From an uncultured Lachnospiraceae bacterium (GTDB lineage Bacteria > Bacillota > Clostridia > Lachnospirales > Lachnospiraceae): 64,000 nt of DNA. Of this stretch, positions 1 through 7,739 are shown piece by piece. How positions within the stretch are numbered: the stretch's first letter is position 1; each line of letters begins with the position of its first letter. The translations under genes and the position numbers were made by a program. The notes below the pieces were generated by a model. It did not search any database. It was not told where the DNA came from and worked only from the letters and a program-made list of their open reading frames with translations. The DNA is taken from contig CAJTTO010000010.1 of NCBI GenBank assembly GCA_910579275.1, positions 26,185-90,184 of the forward strand, in the 5' to 3' direction.

Positions 1-324
1 CTCATACCGCACATTACGCCCCGCCTCCTCTGTCGAAAGCCGGAGCTTTTCCGCCAGCATTTCCACATCCTCCTCGACCAGTGTAAACGCGATGTCGTTT
101 GCGCGGCAGAGCTGTTCCACGTATGCGGCATCCGCTGCGGCATCCGCCCGTATCAGGTGGTTGACATGCACCACCCTGATTTCCATGGGAATCACTTTCC
201 TGATTTCCAGAAGCATAATAAAAAGACATACGGAATCTGCGCCGCCGGATACTCCTGCCACGACACAGTCCCCCTCGTCAATCATATGGTATTCTTTGAT
301 ATACCGTACCACTCTGTTTATCAT
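1..324 (-). CDS. tilS: tRNA(Ile)-lysidine synthetase TilS, N-terminal part (cut by window edge)
   Basis: TilS uses ATP to attach lysine to C34 of the CAU-anticodon isoleucine tRNA, changing its decoding from AUG to AUA; it is a cytosolic essential enzyme. The first 108 codons are present and the frame runs off the left edge without a stop. The PP-loop ATP-pyrophosphatase motif SGGADS lies at residues 26-31, followed by the VVHVNH strand typical of the N-type ATPase fold. The ATG at 324 is preceded by a GGGAGACAA-type ribosome site. It lies 42 bp downstream of the SpoIIE gene, the same neighbour as in Bacillus subtilis, where tilS closes the divIC-spoIIE region. Confidence 0.93.
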   Translation of the reverse strand, partial: MINRVVRYIKEYHMIDEGDCVVAGVSGGADSVCLFIMLLEIRKVIPMEIRVVHVNHLIRADAAADAAYVEQLCRANDIAFTLVEEDVEMLAEKLRLSTEEAGRNVRYE

Positions 325-366
325 TTGTCTCCCTTTCATGCGGCTGTCTCATCAGCGGCGAATCTT

Positions 367-1632
367 TCAGACATCCATGCGCTTTTTCATCATGCAGGTC
401 AGCACTGTCATGTCATCCCTGATGCGTCCGCCCTGACAGTTGATTGCGCACTGGAGAATATAGTCCGACATCTCCTTCGGATTTGTTATATTCGTCTTGG
501 ATATAAACTCCCTGAGTCTGCCTGCCGATTCCGTGTCTATCGCGTCGGAAACGCCGTCGGATACCATAATCAGCATGTCGGTATCGGCAAGCTTTAAAAC
601 CTGCGTCATGGGACTAAGCTCCTCCATGCTTCCAAGCGGAAGGGTGTCTGCCTCCACCTCGTCCACGCGGTTTCCGCGCTTCACATAGCTTGGCGCAGCG
701 CCTGCCTTGATGAACTCGGCGTCACCTGTCAGCAGATTGACTGCACAGACATCCAGTGTCGTGAGGTTACAGCCCGCATTCTGCGAGGCAATCGCGCCGT
801 TCACCATCGCAAAAGCCTTTTCTTTCTGAAATCCTGCTTCCAGAAAGCGCTCCATAAACTCTATGACCGCCTGACTGTCCTTGCACGCCTGCGCGCCGCT
901 CCCCATGCCGTCCGCTATCATCACAACGACCTGACTCTGATTATATTCCTCCATCGAAAAATTGTCACCTGAAATTTTTTCGTCTTCCCTGACCGCGCGC
1001 GATATCGCACTCAGCACCGTATACCGCGGCTCGTCTTCATATATAAATGTGTTGAATCCGCGCTCAATCACCTGCGCGCTCTCCCCCGAAACAACCAGCT
1101 TCCTGTCATAAAAGGCGGACAGATAGTCTCCAAGCACGCTTGCGGATACAGTGTGTCTGCCAATCACGCGCGCTTCAATGCTAATCCTGTTCCCAAGCCT
1201 GCCGCCCATTATGCCCTCATAGCTGCCGACTGTGTCTCCCTCTATAAATACCAGTTCGCGAACCACAATTCCCTGTCTGCGCAGATACTGCATCAGCGCC
1301 TTTCTCTTATGCTCCAGAGGCAGGCTGATATGGACAACCGTGTCTGCCACATCGGCAAAAGCGCCTGATATCTCGTCAAGGTGGTTTGCAAACACTTCCT
1401 TCGTCTCCTGCAGCTGCTTTTGGTAAAGCATGTCCTTTCTGTCGTCACAGATACCGGCTTCATCCGGAATCCCGCGATAGAGCTTCGCCAGTTCCTCATA
1501 TGTCTCTGCCAGACAATACAGCTTTCTTTTGCTGTAACCGTTAAATAAGTACCCCTCTACAATACCTGATTTATTTTCTGCCTCTTTTGGCGCGCCGAAT
1601 AATCCGATTTTTGGTGCTTTGACCTTTAACAT
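367..1632 (-). CDS. spoIIE: SpoIIE-family serine phosphatase lacking the membrane domain
   Basis: PPM/PP2C-type phosphatase that in spore formers dephosphorylates the anti-anti-sigma factor SpoIIAA to release sigma-F in the forespore. Of 421 residues, roughly 1-190 match the regulatory region and 200-421 the phosphatase domain. Metal-binding motifs are visible: VVMIADGMGSG, KAGAAPSYVKR, MVSDGVSDA and a terminal RDDMTVL. The Bacillus protein is about twice as long and starts with ten membrane spans and a FtsZ-binding region; none is present here. The start at 1632 has a strong ribosome site (GGGGAGG), so this is not a mis-called start. It sits between divIC and tilS as expected for spoIIE. Whether it keeps SpoIIE's septal role is inference. 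Confidence 0.88.
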   Translation of the reverse strand: MLKVKAPKIGLFGAPKEAENKSGIVEGYLFNGYSKRKLYCLAETYEELAKLYRGIPDEAGICDDRKDMLYQKQLQETKEVFANHLDEISGAFADVADTVVHISLPLEHKRKALMQYLRRQGIVVRELVFIEGDTVGSYEGIMGGRLGNRISIEARVIGRHTVSASVLGDYLSAFYDRKLVVSGESAQVIERGFNTFIYEDEPRYTVLSAISRAVREDEKISGDNFSMEEYNQSQVVVMIADGMGSGAQACKDSQAVIEFMERFLEAGFQKEKAFAMVNGAIASQNAGCNLTTLDVCAVNLLTGDAEFIKAGAAPSYVKRGNRVDEVEADTLPLGSMEELSPMTQVLKLADTDMLIMVSDGVSDAIDTESAGRLREFISKTNITNPKEMSDYILQCAINCQGGRIRDDMTVLTCMMKKRMDV

Positions 1633-1665
1633 AATCCTTGACCTCCCCTGAATGTTATATCATAC

Positions 1666-1749
1666 GTAACAGTTCAGCCATCAAGCCATGTACCGTGGCT
1701 TGTAAGCCATAATTTGCAGTAACTGCAAAGTCCTGGGCTGAACTGTTAC
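1666..1749. repeat. Family-1 palindromic intergenic repeat, copy A (short form)
   Basis: An 84-bp element bounded by perfect 14-bp inverted termini: GTAACAGTTCAGCC at 1666-1679 and its complement at 1736-1749. The interior holds ATCAAGCCATG and a TTTGCAGTAACTGCAAAG hairpin shared with the copies at 3129-3273 and 54407-54543, so this looks like an internally deleted member. No open reading frame and no clear target duplication were seen. It lies in the divIC-spoIIE spacer, downstream of the likely spoIIE promoter and so within its leader. Confidence 0.8.
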
Positions 1750-1766
1750 TATTATACTTTCATTAT

Positions 1767-1799
1767 AGTATAAAAGGGTGTCCTATCATTTTTTGTCAA
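1767..1799 (-). promoter_or_regulatory. Candidate Spo0A-type spoIIE promoter (wide -35/-10 spacing)
   Basis: On the minus strand TTGACA (1799-1794) is followed after 21 bp by TATACT (1772-1767). A 17-bp spacer is normal; the Bacillus subtilis Spo0A-activated spoIIE and spoIIG promoters are known for 21-22 bp spacers. The -35 overlaps TTTGTCAAA on the opposite strand, one base from the 0A-box core TGTCGAA. An alternative -10 (TATAAT, 1767-1762) would need a 26-bp spacer. Regulation by Spo0A is inference. Confidence 0.5.
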
Positions 1800-1909
1800 A
1801 CTTATGCACAGTTTTCATTTTTTTTATTGACAATAATCGAGCAGCTCGGCATAAAAAGTACCGCCATGGGATAAGGAGCAGTTCCTATGTCCGACAGCGG
1901 TGCGGGTAT

Positions 1910-2248
1910 TCAGTCAACTTCCTGAAAAATAATCTCATTTTCATATACGAGCCCGAGTTTATCCTTGGCAACTTCCTCGGCATACTTTTTTGTCTTGGTG
2001 TAGGTGGCAAACGCCTCAAGCTCCTCAGCCCTTGCCGTCTCCGCCTCAATCAGTTCCATAAGTTCCTGTTCCCTCGCCGCGTATTGCCGTTCCTTCTGCG
2101 TCAGGGAAATCGAATTGACGCCGACAACGCCGGTCATAATCAGAATGGCTATCACGGCAACCGTCATGCCAAGACGGTTTTCATTTCTGGTGCGGAGGAA
2201 CTCCGGCGTTCTTCTTCTTTTTGCCTTTTTCTTTTTTCGCCTTGCCAT
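1910..2248 (-). CDS. divIC: Septum formation initiator DivIC/FtsB family
   Basis: Small bitopic membrane protein of the division complex that partners FtsL/DivIB-type proteins at the septum. The 112 residues comprise a very basic cytoplasmic start (RRKKKKAKRRR), one membrane span at about 28-47 (MTVAVIAILIMTGVVGVNS), and an extracytoplasmic coiled coil (KERQYAAREQELMELIEAE) ending in the conserved KLGLVYENEIIFQE segment. Its ribosome site GAAAGGGGG lies inside yabQ, whose last 68 bp overlap divIC in another frame. Position after yabQ matches the Bacillus gene order. Confidence 0.9.
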   Translation of the reverse strand: MARRKKKKAKRRRTPEFLRTRNENRLGMTVAVIAILIMTGVVGVNSISLTQKERQYAAREQELMELIEAETARAEELEAFATYTKTKKYAEEVAKDKLGLVYENEIIFQEVD

Positions 2249-2762
2249 GATTCGTTTCCCCCTTTCGTTTCTGCGTTTTCTTCCCGCGGCACATTATAAT
2301 ATTATGACGAAATGTTTTGCCCGTCAATCTGCATTTTTGATAAAAAAGAATTTTTTTATCATGCATTTTTACAATGGCGTTTTTCACGGGACGGAACAGT
2401 TTTTTCAGCCTGCGCAGGATTTTCTTTAACAGCCGCAAAAAGCTGCCTATTGTTTTGTCGATGACCGCATAGCTGAACCTGACAAAAAAACGCCCCAGCG
2501 TTGCGACGTAGATAAGCATGCCGACTGCCGCACCGAGCACTGCCGCAAAGCGTATCACGCCATTATTTCCATAATATAAAAGTGCAAAGCTGATGCCGAA
2601 GCAGACTGCCCAGTACAGGATATCCTCAAGGTCGACAGCAAATCTGCCATGTCTTATCAGACGCCGGAACAGCCTGAAAATATCATATAGGAACGCCATG
2701 CATGCACCTGTGATGATTGATGCCAGCCAAAAATTCCACTCTCTGATTATATCCGCACTCAT
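2181..2762 (-). CDS. yabQ: Spore cortex biosynthesis protein YabQ
   Basis: YabQ is an outer-forespore-membrane protein needed for cortex formation. The 193-residue product begins with the typical FWLASIITGACMAFLYDIFRLFRR segment and has further hydrophobic stretches at about 49-65 and 70-88, then a long basic tail. The ATG at 2762 overlaps the yabP stop codon in a TAATG arrangement, so the two are probably translationally coupled. Its 3' end overlaps divIC by 68 bp, and the lysine/arginine-rich tail is encoded in that overlap, which constrains both proteins. Confidence 0.9.
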   Translation of the reverse strand: MSADIIREWNFWLASIITGACMAFLYDIFRLFRRLIRHGRFAVDLEDILYWAVCFGISFALLYYGNNGVIRFAAVLGAAVGMLIYVATLGRFFVRFSYAVIDKTIGSFLRLLKKILRRLKKLFRPVKNAIVKMHDKKILFYQKCRLTGKTFRHNIIMCRGKKTQKRKGETNHGKAKKEKGKKKKNAGVPPHQK

Positions 2763-3073
2763 TAACCAAACAGGCGTGTAAGCAGCCCTTCTCCTTTTTT
2801 TGCCAGTGTACTTTTTTCGGAGTAGGTAAAGGCATCCACCCTGCCGTCCACATCCGCCTCGCCCTTTTCCAGATTCAGCCGGCTCACATGCAGGTTATTT
2901 CCCTTAATGGCAAGCATCCCGTCCACGGTCTCCATCAGTATATTGTTTTCGTCGAAGGAATGTACCTCCACGACCCCCGTTATCTTACAATCCCGGCGCT
3001 GTTCCATGCTGAATCGGTGTTTTCCGATGCCTGCACTATTATTTGCATTCCTGTTTTCCACACTGCCTGTCAT
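2762..3073 (-). CDS. yabP: Sporulation protein YabP
   Basis: YabP is a small sporulation protein of the YqfC/YabP family made under mother-cell control and required for a normal cortex. The family core is visible as ITGVVEVHSFDENNILMET followed by GMLAIKGNNLHVSRLNLEKGEADVDGRV. I start it at the ATG at 3073 (103 residues), which has an AAAGGGG ribosome site; the frame could extend 11 codons upstream but without a better site. It is coupled to yabQ downstream and separated from rqcP upstream by a family-1 repeat insertion. Confidence 0.88.
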   Translation of the reverse strand: MTGSVENRNANNSAGIGKHRFSMEQRRDCKITGVVEVHSFDENNILMETVDGMLAIKGNNLHVSRLNLEKGEADVDGRVDAFTYSEKSTLAKKGEGLLTRLFG

Positions 3074-3116
3074 AAAAGATGCCCCTTTCCCATGGATGTA
3101 TAGCAAGCGACAAAAG

Positions 3117-3285
3117 TATCTGCGTTTCGTAACTATTCAGTCCCTTCATAGTTACGATCATCAAGCCATGCAAATCCACTTCGTGGAGGCTTGATGCTTG
3201 GCACAATTTACGCTTTTTTACGTGGCTTATAAAGCCATAATTCGCAGCAAGTGCGCAGTGCTGTACTGAACAATATCTGCGTTTC
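3117..3285. repeat. Family-1 palindromic repeat, copy B, with a 12-bp target duplication
   Basis: The element (3129-3273) aligns with the complement of the 54407-54543 copy: both carry GTAAC-ATTCAG-type ends, then ATCAAGCCATGCAAA, CCACTTCGTGG and TTGATGC in the same order, and its right half (GTGGCTTATAAAGCCATAATT) matches copy A. TATCTGCGTTTC occurs directly on both sides (3117-3128 and 3274-3285), which reads as a target-site duplication. It occupies the spacer between rqcP and yabP, genes normally close together. No coding capacity. Confidence 0.8.
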
Positions 3286-3340
3286 CTATATCTATCAAAA
3301 CGTGCACATTACATAATATGGGAAAAGGGGCGCGGATATT

Positions 3341-3580
3341 CTAAATATATCTGAAAAGTTCTTTTGCGTCGTCTTTTTTGACTGTTTCCTGCACATCAAG
3401 GATTTCCACGCGGACATCCTTATTGCCAAACTGAATGGTCAGGATGTCACCCGCCTTGACGTTCGTGGATGCCTTTGCAGGCTTGTCATTGACAAGCACG
3501 CGCCCTGCGTCGCATGCCTCGTTTGCCACTGTGCGCCGCTTGATAATGCGCGATACCTTTAAATATTTGTCTAGTCTCAT
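3341..3580 (-). CDS. rqcP: S4-domain RNA-binding protein RqcP (YabO/HslR family)
   Basis: RqcP binds the 50S-peptidyl-tRNA complex and helps RqcH add alanine tails during ribosome-associated quality control. The 79-residue product is a single S4 domain: MRLDKYLKVSRIIKRRTVANE, then GRVLVNDKPAKASTNVKAGD, ending IQFGNKDVRVEIL. The ATG at 3580 is chosen because GGGAGGG lies four bases upstream and the S4 fold starts there; the frame extends 21 codons further through the upstream hairpin without similarity. It follows hup by about 60 bp, as in Bacillus. Confidence 0.92.
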   Translation of the reverse strand: MRLDKYLKVSRIIKRRTVANEACDAGRVLVNDKPAKASTNVKAGDILTIQFGNKDVRVEILDVQETVKKDDAKELFRYI

Positions 3581-3606
3581 AATACCCTCCCTTCCCGAAA
3601 TGCAAA

Positions 3607-3630
3607 CAACCGATGAATACTCATCGGTTG
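3607..3630 (-). terminator. Hairpin between hup and rqcP
   Basis: A perfect 10-bp stem, CAACCGATGA paired with TCATCGGTTG around a 4-base loop, lies just after the hup stop. The downstream T-run on the minus strand is short and broken, so it may be an attenuator or processing hairpin that lowers rqcP expression relative to abundant HU rather than a full terminator. Confidence 0.55.
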
Positions 3631-3643
3631 CCTCAGGGAACAA

Positions 3644-3919
3644 TTATCTGTTTACCTCATCCTTTAATGCCTTGCCCGGCTTGAACTTCGGTGACTTAGA
3701 TGCTGCAATCTTCATTGTCTCGCCAGTCTGGGGATTTCTGCCTTCTCTTGCAGCTCTCTCAGAAACTTCGAATGTACCAAATCCAACCAGCTGAATCTTC
3801 TCGCCCTTCTTTAATTCCTTAGCAACAACCTCAGTGAAAGCTGTAAGTGCCTTCTCTGCATCCTTCTTTGTCATGTCTGCCTGCTCAGCCATAGCAGCAA
3901 CTAATTCTGTTTTGTTCAT
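3644..3919 (-). CDS. hup: DNA-binding protein HU
   Basis: Histone-like nucleoid protein that binds DNA as a dimer with little sequence preference and bends it. At 91 residues it has the normal family length. [25 protein letters not shown] forms the dimerisation helices, and [22 protein letters not shown] contains the beta-arm signature with the intercalating proline in RNPQTGE. It has its own strong promoter (4024-4052) and heads the sporulation/division cluster. Confidence 0.97.
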   Translation of the reverse strand: MNKTELVAAMAEQADMTKKDAEKALTAFTEVVAKELKKGEKIQLVGFGTFEVSERAAREGRNPQTGETMKIAASKSPKFKPGKALKDEVNR

Positions 3920-4023
3920 TGTGAACTCCTCCTCTTGATTTCAGTAGATAATGAGTACAATCGCTTTCACTCGCAAAAAGCCCTATTGTCTCGAACATCG
4001 CGTCGTTTTGACGCCTATATCTA

Positions 4024-4052
4024 TTTATAGGCGAAAAGCCCTTGTTTGTCAA
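4024..4052 (-). promoter_or_regulatory. Consensus sigma-A promoter of hup
   Basis: On the minus strand TTGACA (4052-4047) is followed by exactly 17 bp and TATAAA (4029-4024). The -10 lies within an inverted repeat, CGCCTATA and its complement (about 4016-4032), which could act as an operator or stabilise the 5' leader. A leader of roughly 95 nt precedes the hup start. Confidence 0.8.
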
Positions 4053-4113
4053 GGAAAAAAGCCTAAATTTTGCTTATTTTTAGAGCTTTTGGCAATTTTA
4101 CCAGATTTTTTCA

Positions 4114-5643
4114 TTATTCTTCAAGCTTGACAAGGTCCGTAAACGAGTAATTCACGTCTTTTTTCTCGTCGTCAATCTGCAAGGTATAGCTTCTTGGCTG
4201 ATATCCGGACTTTCTGAGCGTCACCACGTAGCTGCCCGGAGCTTTGTTGAAGCTGACCGGTGTTATGCCCACATAACTGCCGTCAAGATAAGCCTCCACC
4301 CCGTCAGGCGCGTCAATATACACCTTGTATTTCTCTGTCGAGGAGACCACGGAAGACTTCTTTTCCTCCTCCTCGTCCTCCTCGTCCTCTTCGGAAGACT
4401 CTTTTTCAGAGGATTTTTTCTCCTCCTCGTCTTCTTCCTCGTCGTCGTCCGAATACTTCGACTGATATTTCTTTGCGGTTGTTTCCTCATCCTTGCCGTC
4501 GTCCTCATCCTCATCGGCTTTGTCTTTCTCGTCCTTTTTGTCCGACGACTTGTCCTCATCCGGCGCGCTTTCCTCCTCCGCGCTCTTTTCCATCTCGACC
4601 GAGATATTCGCGGATGGCTCTGCTACCCTGATATACTGCGCCACCGTGTCATATCCGTCCGCCGTAATACGCATCTGGTGCAGACCATACTCGATTTCGA
4701 CAGGCTTCGACACGTCGACTGCCCTTCCGTCTATGGATACCTTTGCCGTGGCGGGCGTCAGCGTGAAGATGACCGTCCCTTTCTGAACGACGGTAATTTC
4801 CACATCGCCCAAATCCCACGCCATCTCCTCGTTTCTGGCAAATGTGATTTGCTGCGTCGCACTGCTGCCCTTGTGGCTCACCGTCACTGTATGCGTTCCC
4901 TCGGGAACGACAAGCAGCATGTCTTCCGCCACCTTTTTGATGACCCTGTCGCCCACATCAATCCAGCCGTTTACAAAATAGTCCTCGTTTTGCAGCCGGA
5001 GATAGCCATGTCCTTTCTCGACATGGATTCCGTATATCATGTTTTTATATCCCCAGACGCTGATTTCGTCCATCTGGTTGACTTCCATCATGTCCGTTTC
5101 CCTGCCGTCCGACACCACCACGACATGGCTGCTGATATTGTAAACCGCATTTCCTACCGTAATGGTACCGCTTCGCAAGTCCATATCATAGCTGCGCACA
5201 TTGTTGTAGCTGATACAGTCCGGATTTTCCTTGACATAGGCAAGGGACTTATTGGGCTTATAAAACCGGACTGTCACCACGCTCCCCTCTTTGAGCTGTT
5301 CCATGGACAGCGGCTGGTCATTTTTGTCATATATGGCCGTGGCGCCGTCGTAGTTGAGTGTGTAGCGGCGCGACGACATGATGTTCTGAAACTGTACCGT
5401 CCCCGCCTCAGCATCCTTTTTGACAACTACTGCCGCATCCTCGGAATCGTATATCCCTTTCTGTTTCATCACGTTGACCGGCTCCTCCGCGTCGTCCTGC
5501 ACATCGGGCGCATCCGGCTGTCCGGTCAGAAACGCGGTAAACGACCCTGCTCCCTGCGCACAGCCTGTAAACAAGAATGCGGACAGCATGACGGCTGCCG
5601 CATATCCGATGATATTCCTTCCTCTCAATCCTCTGTTCCTCAA
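4114..5643 (-). CDS. PEGA-domain lipoprotein with a long acidic linker
   Basis: Exported lipoprotein of 509 residues. The signal peptide ends in the lipobox LFTGC (cysteine about 28). The middle has beta-rich segments, a PEGA-like module at about 290-350 (GTVIFTLTPATAKVSIDGRA), then about 90 residues dominated by Asp, Glu, Lys and Ser, and a clear C-terminal PEGA domain (IDAPDGVEAYLDGSYVG, then PGSYVVTLRKSGYQPR). PEGA domains occur in surface proteins and are thought to pack against the cell wall; no enzymatic motif is present. The start is TTG at 5643 with GGAG upstream. The low-complexity region makes shadow frames look open; they are not genes. Confidence 0.8.
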   Translation of the reverse strand: MRNRGLRGRNIIGYAAAVMLSAFLFTGCAQGAGSFTAFLTGQPDAPDVQDDAEEPVNVMKQKGIYDSEDAAVVVKKDAEAGTVQFQNIMSSRRYTLNYDGATAIYDKNDQPLSMEQLKEGSVVTVRFYKPNKSLAYVKENPDCISYNNVRSYDMDLRSGTITVGNAVYNISSHVVVVSDGRETDMMEVNQMDEISVWGYKNMIYGIHVEKGHGYLRLQNEDYFVNGWIDVGDRVIKKVAEDMLLVVPEGTHTVTVSHKGSSATQQITFARNEEMAWDLGDVEITVVQKGTVIFTLTPATAKVSIDGRAVDVSKPVEIEYGLHQMRITADGYDTVAQYIRVAEPSANISVEMEKSAEEESAPDEDKSSDKKDEKDKADEDEDDGKDEETTAKKYQSKYSDDDEEEDEEEKKSSEKESSEEDEEDEEEEKKSSVVSSTEKYKVYIDAPDGVEAYLDGSYVGITPVSFNKAPGSYVVTLRKSGYQPRSYTLQIDDEKKDVNYSFTDLVKLEE

Positions 5644-5661
5644 TATAATCTCCTAACCCTT

Positions 5662-6465
5662 TCACTCCAAGCTTTTGTATAGTTCCTCACGCCTGTCATG
5701 CCTGACCGGAAATCCCCTGCGGATATCCTCCGCATCATCTGTCAGCTCCGCGTATAAAATTCCTTCCCCATTATGCAAGACAGACCGCACAGTTCCTTCC
5801 GGATCAATCACACAGCTGCCGCCCGTGCAGCGAATTCCGCCGATATCCCCAGTGCAGTTGACCGCAAGAATATAGACCTGATTCTCAATCGCACGCGCCC
5901 GCAGGAGCGTCTGCCAGTGCGCGCTGCGTTTCGCAGGCCAGTTTGCAGGCACAATGATGGCATGTGCCGTCTTCGATGCAGCCTGAAAAATCTCCGGAAA
6001 ACGCAAATCATAGCATACGAATGTGCTGCAGATAATCCCGTTCAGTGAAAAATAAGACAGCGCACTGCCGCCCCGAAACCGCAAGTCTTCCCCCGCAAAG
6101 GAAAACGGATGTATCTTCGTGTAGTCCGAGACAATTCTTCCGCCGCAGTCCGCAATGGTATAGTGGTTTTCACACGTTTCGCCGCAGTCCCTGACCCAGC
6201 CAAACCCGACTGCAATCCGATACTGTCTCGCAAGGGACTGCACGCGCCTGACCGTCTCGTCCCTGCGCTCCTTGGTGGCATCCGTATTCATGGAAAATCC
6301 CGTAAAACTCATCTCCGGAAAAAATATTGCTTCCGAGCGATGGTTTACGGCATCCTTTATCTGTTCTTCTGCTTTTTTGATGTTCTGCTCCTTTTCTTCC
6401 CAGACGATAGCTGTCTGGGCAAGGGCAATTCTTATCCTGTGAAAAGCCTGCATCTTTTTCCTCAT
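5662..6465 (-). CDS. Nitrilase-superfamily carbon-nitrogen hydrolase
   Basis: Cytosolic amidase-type enzyme of 267 residues. The Glu-Lys-Cys triad is readable: FFPEMSFTGFSM (Glu about 50), SDYTKIHPFSF (Lys about 114) and FVCYDLRFPEIF (Cys about 150). The sequence most resembles the omega-amidase/NIT2-like branch that deamidates alpha-ketoglutaramate or related acids; the substrate cannot be set from sequence alone. Start could be codon 1 (6465) or codon 5 (6453). It is 18 bp upstream of the PEGA lipoprotein and may be cotranscribed with it. Confidence 0.85.
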   Translation of the reverse strand: MRKKMQAFHRIRIALAQTAIVWEEKEQNIKKAEEQIKDAVNHRSEAIFFPEMSFTGFSMNTDATKERRDETVRRVQSLARQYRIAVGFGWVRDCGETCENHYTIADCGGRIVSDYTKIHPFSFAGEDLRFRGGSALSYFSLNGIICSTFVCYDLRFPEIFQAASKTAHAIIVPANWPAKRSAHWQTLLRARAIENQVYILAVNCTGDIGGIRCTGGSCVIDPEGTVRSVLHNGEGILYAELTDDAEDIRRGFPVRHDRREELYKSLE

Positions 6466-6585
6466 ATTTTAAATCATCCGATTCTCGGCGCAAAGCAGCG
6501 CCTTTTACCGGAAATGTAGGGCAATTTCCGATAAGCTATATTATATCTGCTTTTTCTTCCTTATACAAGCCTTTTCTTTTACCGG

Positions 6586-7593
6586 TCAGAAAAAATGGTT
6601 TAACAGATTTTCCCTGTTTTTTTCCTGCCGAATCAGTCCGTCAAGTTTATCATAGTTGCGGTTTGGCATCCACGACTTTCTGGAGTTGTAATAGTAGTTG
6701 ATAATTTTCCAGAATTTTTCAGGATACTCCAGCCTAAGGCACAGGCTGCGCCACTCTATGGGCGGAAAAACACGCCTGTTCTGGTAGGCGTCTATCATAC
6801 TCTTTGCCATCTCGACCGACCAGTCGCACTTCTCTGATATTTTCCGGAAAAGCAGGTAGAAATCTCTGGCGCCCACATCATGGGCAAAGTGCTCCAGATT
6901 AATGATGCCGACATAGGAGCCGCTGCTTCCTTTTCCAAACAGCACATTGTGATATTGATAATCGCCGTGGCAGTACAGTCCGTTACTGTTTACATACGCC
7001 TCATATTCTGCCTGAGACTCCTCTTTTGCACGCCGCGTGACATCCACTGCCTTGTCGAGGAAATAATCGTATTCCTTTAACAGCGCCCGCTCAAAATCGG
7101 TCTTGGTATGCAGCCTGCGCAGATAATTTTTGACGCGTTTGCACTCTGTCGTATGCCGCTCCATCTCATCCGCATAGAAGAAAACAGGCATCGCGTATGT
7201 CTGGCTGTTTTCCTCCTCGCCCATATGTGACACTGGTGTCATAAATTTCAGATGGAGTCTCGCCATGGCGCCGCATGCCTTTACAATGTCGTCCTCGCTT
7301 TTGTAGCTGCACTCCTTTCCCTCGACCTGTTCCTCCAATATGTAAACGGTGTTGTCGATGTCCCGCACATAGAGTGCGCCCTCCTTATTCCTAACAAGGG
7401 TATCTGTCCGCAGACTATCGCCTAACCTGCTTTGCAGCTGATATAACAAATCCAGCTTTTCTGTCTTTCCCTTGTATTCCTTGAGCACACGCATTCCCTT
7501 ATCCGTATCGCAGATTATCGTGCCACGTCCCTTAAAGGTACGGTTGATTGTCATATCATACTGTTCCAAAACATTTACTGCCTTGTCATTCAC
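6586..7593 (-). CDS. CotS-family spore coat protein (kinase-like fold)
   Basis: A 335-residue protein of the CotS/YtaA/YutH group, which share the aminoglycoside-phosphotransferase/choline-kinase fold and are found in spore coats. An N-lobe (GRGTIICDTDKGMRVLKEY) is followed by a catalytic-loop-like HGDYQYHNVLF at about 212-222. The metal-binding segment normally IDFE reads INLEHFAHD, so Asp is replaced by Asn and activity may be altered or lost. Start is GTG at 7593 with GGAGGGGG seven bases upstream; that ribosome site lies in the 3' arm of a terminator-like hairpin. Spore-coat role is inferred from family. Confidence 0.8.
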   Translation of the reverse strand: MNDKAVNVLEQYDMTINRTFKGRGTIICDTDKGMRVLKEYKGKTEKLDLLYQLQSRLGDSLRTDTLVRNKEGALYVRDIDNTVYILEEQVEGKECSYKSEDDIVKACGAMARLHLKFMTPVSHMGEEENSQTYAMPVFFYADEMERHTTECKRVKNYLRRLHTKTDFERALLKEYDYFLDKAVDVTRRAKEESQAEYEAYVNSNGLYCHGDYQYHNVLFGKGSSGSYVGIINLEHFAHDVGARDFYLLFRKISEKCDWSVEMAKSMIDAYQNRRVFPPIEWRSLCLRLEYPEKFWKIINYYYNSRKSWMPNRNYDKLDGLIRQEKNRENLLNHFF

Positions 7594-7644
7594 AAAAAAT
7601 CCCCCTCCACACAGATGCTTTAATCTATCCTATGTGGACGGGGG
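7594..7644 (-). terminator. Terminator-like hairpin that contains the cotS ribosome site
   Basis: On the minus strand CCCCC-G-TCCACA (7644-7633) pairs with TGTGGA-GGGGG (7611-7601) across a 21-nt loop, giving 11 bp with one bulged base, then A and six T before the GTG start of the coat gene. It could terminate transcription from the decayed gene upstream. Because GGAGGGGG is the only ribosome site for the coat gene, folding would also block its translation. Confidence 0.65.
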
Positions 7645-7739
7645 TGGGTTTATTACTTTAAATAAAAAATTCTCTTAAAGGTTGCACAATATGAAAACAT
7701 CAAGCTTTTTCCTTCTCACTGTTAAATTCTTTCAAAGCC

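Noticed and set aside
4321..4580. Low-complexity GAA/GAG-rich tract as a possible simple-sequence phase-variable repeat
   Set aside because: The tract encodes a mixed Asp/Glu/Lys/Ser linker without a uniform repeat unit, so slippage-based switching is not supported.
4678..5682. 334-codon open frame on the plus strand opposite the PEGA lipoprotein
   Set aside because: It is antisense to a clear lipoprotein gene, has no ribosome site or recognisable domain, and reflects codon composition of the opposite strand.
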